Assembly: GCA_010093705.1 (NCBI GenBank)
Contig: MU006116.1
Coordinates: forward strand, 38,394-102,393
DNA: 64,000 nt
Direction of reading: 5' to 3'
From: Patellaria atrata CBS 101060
Lineage: Eukaryota; Ascomycota; Dothideomycetes; Patellariales; Patellariaceae
Part shown: piece after piece, positions 61,520-64,000 of the stretch
Layout: each line of letters begins with the position of its first letter
Numbering within the stretch: the stretch's first letter is position 1
Made by a program: the position numbers and the translations under genes
Notes under the pieces: generated by a model
The model's database searches: none
Seen by the model: the letters and a program-made list of their open reading frames with translations, nothing else
What the model was told of the DNA's origin: nothing

Positions 61520-63775
61520 ATGGCTTCCTTAGGGAACCAACAGCAATCTTTTCCGACCGTACCTCCGTCTCTCTCCGCTGGCGATCATGAGATGCGAGAC
61601 TACTACACCACGCAGGACGCACCACGACCGACAGTAAACCAAGCACCATACCTCACACCATACCTCGGCCTTCGAGCTAGACTCTCGCAGATCTGGATCA
61701 ACCGATGGACTATTCTTCTCTTACTTGTACTCGTTAGAACTCTTATTGCCGTGGCCAGCATCGATGAAGGACTGGGATCGGCGAGAAAACAGGCACTACG
61801 CGCCTGCACCTCAGTTGAGTCAATGGGTAGTACGATGGCTTCCATGCCCCATTATATGTCCAGGGGAGTCAACGAAATGACTGCCTCTGGTGTCGAAAGG
61901 GCGGTTAACGGCCTTATGTCAATGCTGTCCTTGACCGTCACTGGGGTTGAAGAAATAGTCATTTTCGTCATCAACCTACTTACTTCGACATACCTCTGTC
62001 TCATCCATTTCGCCGTCACAGGTAGCTTGCAAGCAGCCCTGAAGGTGATTGAAAAGGTCTCAGACTTTATGAACAAGACGCTAGACGGCGTCGGCGATGG
62101 CATCGCTACTGTCGTTGACACATTTGACGACACCCTTGAGGACATCGTTGGTGCCATTACCAATCCATTTGGAAACGAGAAAAAGCCCACCATTGATCTA
62201 AGCAAACAAATCAACCAACTACGAAACCTTCAATTACCATCGAGCATTGACGAGGACATTAGGGAACTCAACGACTCAATCCCCTCCTTTGATGAAGTCA
62301 AGACAGCATTGAACGATATTATCCGCATTCCATTCAAGAAGGTCAAGGAACTTATCAATGAGACTCTGGATACCTACGAGTTCGACCGCTCAACCTTTCC
62401 AGTGCCGCAAAAAGAACAACTCACGTTTTGTTCGGACAACAACGGTATCAACGACTTCTTTGATGATCTCACTGACATTACTCACGTTGCTCGCAAAATA
62501 TTCCTCGGCGTGTTACTTACCCTAGCAATCCTCGCCTGCGCACCAATGGCCTGGCGGGAAATTCAACGCTGGAAGAGGGAGAGAGAGCGATCTAAACTTG
62601 TCCAATCTAACGCAAGCGATCCAATGGACGTCGTCTACATGGTATCCAGGCCGTACACATCTACAATTGGTCTTAAAATTTCGTCGAAGTTCCGATCGAT
62701 TCATAATCAAGTCCTTGTCCGCTGGTCTGTTGCCTATGCTACCTCACCACAAGCCTTGTTCGTTTTGTCTCTTGGTATTGCGGGGTTATTCGCTTGTATA
62801 TGCCAATACATCCTTCTCAAATCCCTTGAGAAGGAAGTTCCAGGTCTTTCTGACCAAGTTGGCGCCTTCGCTGAAAAGGTCGTCTTCTCCGTTAATAATG
62901 CATCCGAGTTCTGGGCAAATGGAACCAACGCGGCCATTATTCAAACCAATCGAGATATCAACAATGATGTGTTCGGTTGGGTCAACGAAAGTACAACGGC
63001 TGTCAATAGAACACTGAACGAATTCGTCAATAAAATGGATGCCGCTCTGGATACCGCATTTGGCGACACAGTCCTCAGAGAGCCAATCCAAGACGTCTTG
63101 AACTGTCTGATCCTAATGAAAGTCCAAGGCATTCAGAAAGGCCTCACATGGGTCAAGAATCATGCTCACATTGATTTCCCGTTGATGAAGAACGACACCT
63201 TCACTCTCGGTGCTGCAGCTCAACTTACAGATAGCACCTCCGATGATGCGTTCTTTTCCAACCCATCAGACAATGCTCGAGACGAAGTTACTGACGCCAT
63301 CACATCCCTCATTGGTCATATTGCCTCAGGCATCCGGACTGAAGCGATCATCTCGACTTGCATTCTCCTTATATGGCTCTTCATCGCTCTCATTGGTATC
63401 GTTCGGGCCAGTTGGGGACTCAACCGCGGCAAGCTACGTGCTGAAGGCGGCCAGGAATATCATGCTGATCCCCAAACTGAAATGAATCGCGGTCATGATT
63501 CATTCTTCGGAGCTCCCCCAACCTACGAGTACAACCCGCCAACGTCAACATCAAGGGAAGGGGCTTCCTTACCTCCTCTCGGCGCCTCGACTCAAGCAGA
63601 ACCCGAATCCACAAACGAGAAGATCGGCCACACTGGTGCACGAGAAGTTGGCGTCGCGTACACAGAGCCACATCATGTCCGACAAAGCAGCCACGGCCGC
63701 ATTGACCGTACATCTCCAACTGAAAAGAAAAATAATCCTTTTGTCACTCCTTTCGACGATAGCAATAGGTTTTAG
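61520..63775 (+). CDS. PRM1: Plasma membrane fusion protein Prm1
   Basis: Acts at the final step of mating-cell (and in filamentous fungi hyphal) plasma-membrane merger. 751 residues, one exon, usual length. Membrane helices at about 62-80 (WTILLLLVLVRTLIAVAS), 145-167, 323-345 (FLGVLLTLAILACAPMAW), 412-433 (ALFVLSLGIAGLFACICQYILL) and 608-630. Two large extracellular loops hold amphipathic helices and conserved Cys (RACTSVES, LTFCSDNNG, NCLILMKVQG) and several N-glycosylation sequons. Family signatures include YLTPYLGLRARLSQIWINRWT and WREIQRWKRERE. The C-terminal tail is Ser/Pro-rich and ends NPFVTPFDDSNRF. The leader (61220-61519) is pyrimidine-rich; an assembly gap lies 300 bp upstream. 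Confidence 0.95.
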   Translation: MASLGNQQQSFPTVPPSLSAGDHEMRDYYTTQDAPRPTVNQAPYLTPYLGLRARLSQIWINRWTILLLLVLVRTLIAVASIDEGLGSARKQALRACTSVESMGSTMASMPHYMSRGVNEMTASGVERAVNGLMSMLSLTVTGVEEIVIFVINLLTSTYLCLIHFAVTGSLQAALKVIEKVSDFMNKTLDGVGDGIATVVDTFDDTLEDIVGAITNPFGNEKKPTIDLSKQINQLRNLQLPSSIDEDIRELNDSIPSFDEVKTALNDIIRIPFKKVKELINETLDTYEFDRSTFPVPQKEQLTFCSDNNGINDFFDDLTDITHVARKIFLGVLLTLAILACAPMAWREIQRWKRERERSKLVQSNASDPMDVVYMVSRPYTSTIGLKISSKFRSIHNQVLVRWSVAYATSPQALFVLSLGIAGLFACICQYILLKSLEKEVPGLSDQVGAFAEKVVFSVNNASEFWANGTNAAIIQTNRDINNDVFGWVNESTTAVNRTLNEFVNKMDAALDTAFGDTVLREPIQDVLNCLILMKVQGIQKGLTWVKNHAHIDFPLMKNDTFTLGAAAQLTDSTSDDAFFSNPSDNARDEVTDAITSLIGHIASGIRTEAIISTCILLIWLFIALIGIVRASWGLNRGKLRAEGGQEYHADPQTEMNRGHDSFFGAPPTYEYNPPTSTSREGASLPPLGASTQAEPESTNEKIGHTGAREVGVAYTEPHHVRQSSHGRIDRTSPTEKKNNPFVTPFDDSNRF

Positions 63776-64000
63776 ATAACCAGGATTTTGCACTGACCTT
63801 CTCTCCCCTTTCCAGGAAGCGAGGTTTGAGTCTTTGCTTTCTATTTGCTGCAGTCGGCTCTGCTTGAGACGTCATAATTGCTCAGGTTACGTACTTTGGT
63901 CCCTGAGGTTCTTATCGTTTTGTTGAACGCATTCTCGTTCCGAAACAAAGTATCGACGAGACGGCTTCTCGGCTGTTCTCTGTTAACGATGAAATGGTGG
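63776..64000. other. 3' flank of PRM1
   Basis: Probable 3' UTR and spacer; no further coding signal before the window ends. Confidence 0.5.

Noticed and set aside
1-64000. CRISPR arrays, operons, ribosome binding sites, bacterial terminators
   Set aside because: The window is eukaryotic; no direct-repeat/spacer arrays were seen. No tRNA or rRNA gene was recognised by eye either, though a covariance-model scan would be decisive.

Overview
The window looks like a scaffold piece from a filamentous ascomycete. Genes carry short GT-AG introns (about 45-120 bp) with CTAAC-like branch sites, and many have pyrimidine-rich leaders. The gene set is fungal: LaeA-like methyltransferase, TrpE, CFEM-GPI protein, Gta3, DUF726 hydrolase, Mus7/Mms22, Tsr1, Gag1-like clamp protein, ARMH3-like protein, Nrk1, Vti1, a NACHT-ankyrin NLR and Prm1. 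The gene style and the extremely AT-rich left edge suggest Leotiomycetes, but that rank is inference. A run of exactly 100 N (61120-61219) shows it is a gapped assembly.

Layout. 1-480 is an almost pure A/T block that starts with a 13-bp tandem repeat. 0.7-2.8 kb: eight-or-more-exon LaeA-like methyltransferase (+). 3.6-5.8 kb: trpE (+), with a Gcn4/CPC1-type TGACTCA upstream. 7.1-8.0 kb: CFEM wall protein (+). 9.1-11.2 kb: Pro/Ser-rich unknown protein (-). 11.2-13.7 kb: no gene, one solo LTR. 13.7-15.1 kb: small Ser-rich Cys-cluster protein (+) convergent with Gta3 (-). 15.5-17.0 kb: divergent alpha-SNAP (+).

17.36-21.06 kb is a 3.7-kb hAT transposon with matching terminal inverted repeats and a 7-8 bp target duplication. 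It holds a decayed transposase (-), an intact Cys-rich DUF3716-like gene on the other strand, and about nineteen copies of the palindrome CGTACG spread through its interior. A second solo LTR landed inside one of those palindromes. This is the most unusual structure in the window.

21.2-23.2 kb: DUF726 hydrolase (+). 24.3-24.7 kb: small RS-repeat protein (-). 25.5-32.1 kb: Mus7/Mms22 (-). 32.1-36.3 kb: gene-poor, with the 3' end of a Tad-like LINE. 36.4-39.0 kb: Tsr1 (+). 39.6-41.0 kb: Gag1-like protein (+). 41.5-43.7 kb: ARMH3-like protein (-), divergent from Nrk1 (44.2-45.0 kb, +). 45.2-46.0 kb: Vti1 (-). 46.37-46.52 kb: palindromic MITE. 47.1-48.6 kb: decayed or poorly resolved gene. 48.7-53.6 kb: esterase-NACHT-ankyrin NLR (-). 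55.4-56.2 kb: NmrA-like reductase with an apparent one-base frameshift. 57.3-58.0 kb: conserved unknown protein (-). 61.5-63.8 kb: Prm1 (+).

The genes do not form a biosynthetic cluster or operon-like unit. Most are single-copy housekeeping genes (tryptophan synthesis, vesicle fusion, ribosome biogenesis, DNA repair, NAD salvage, mating fusion) separated by repeat-bearing intergenic tracts. Exon joins were worked out by eye from splice sites and family conservation. No alignment or search was run.
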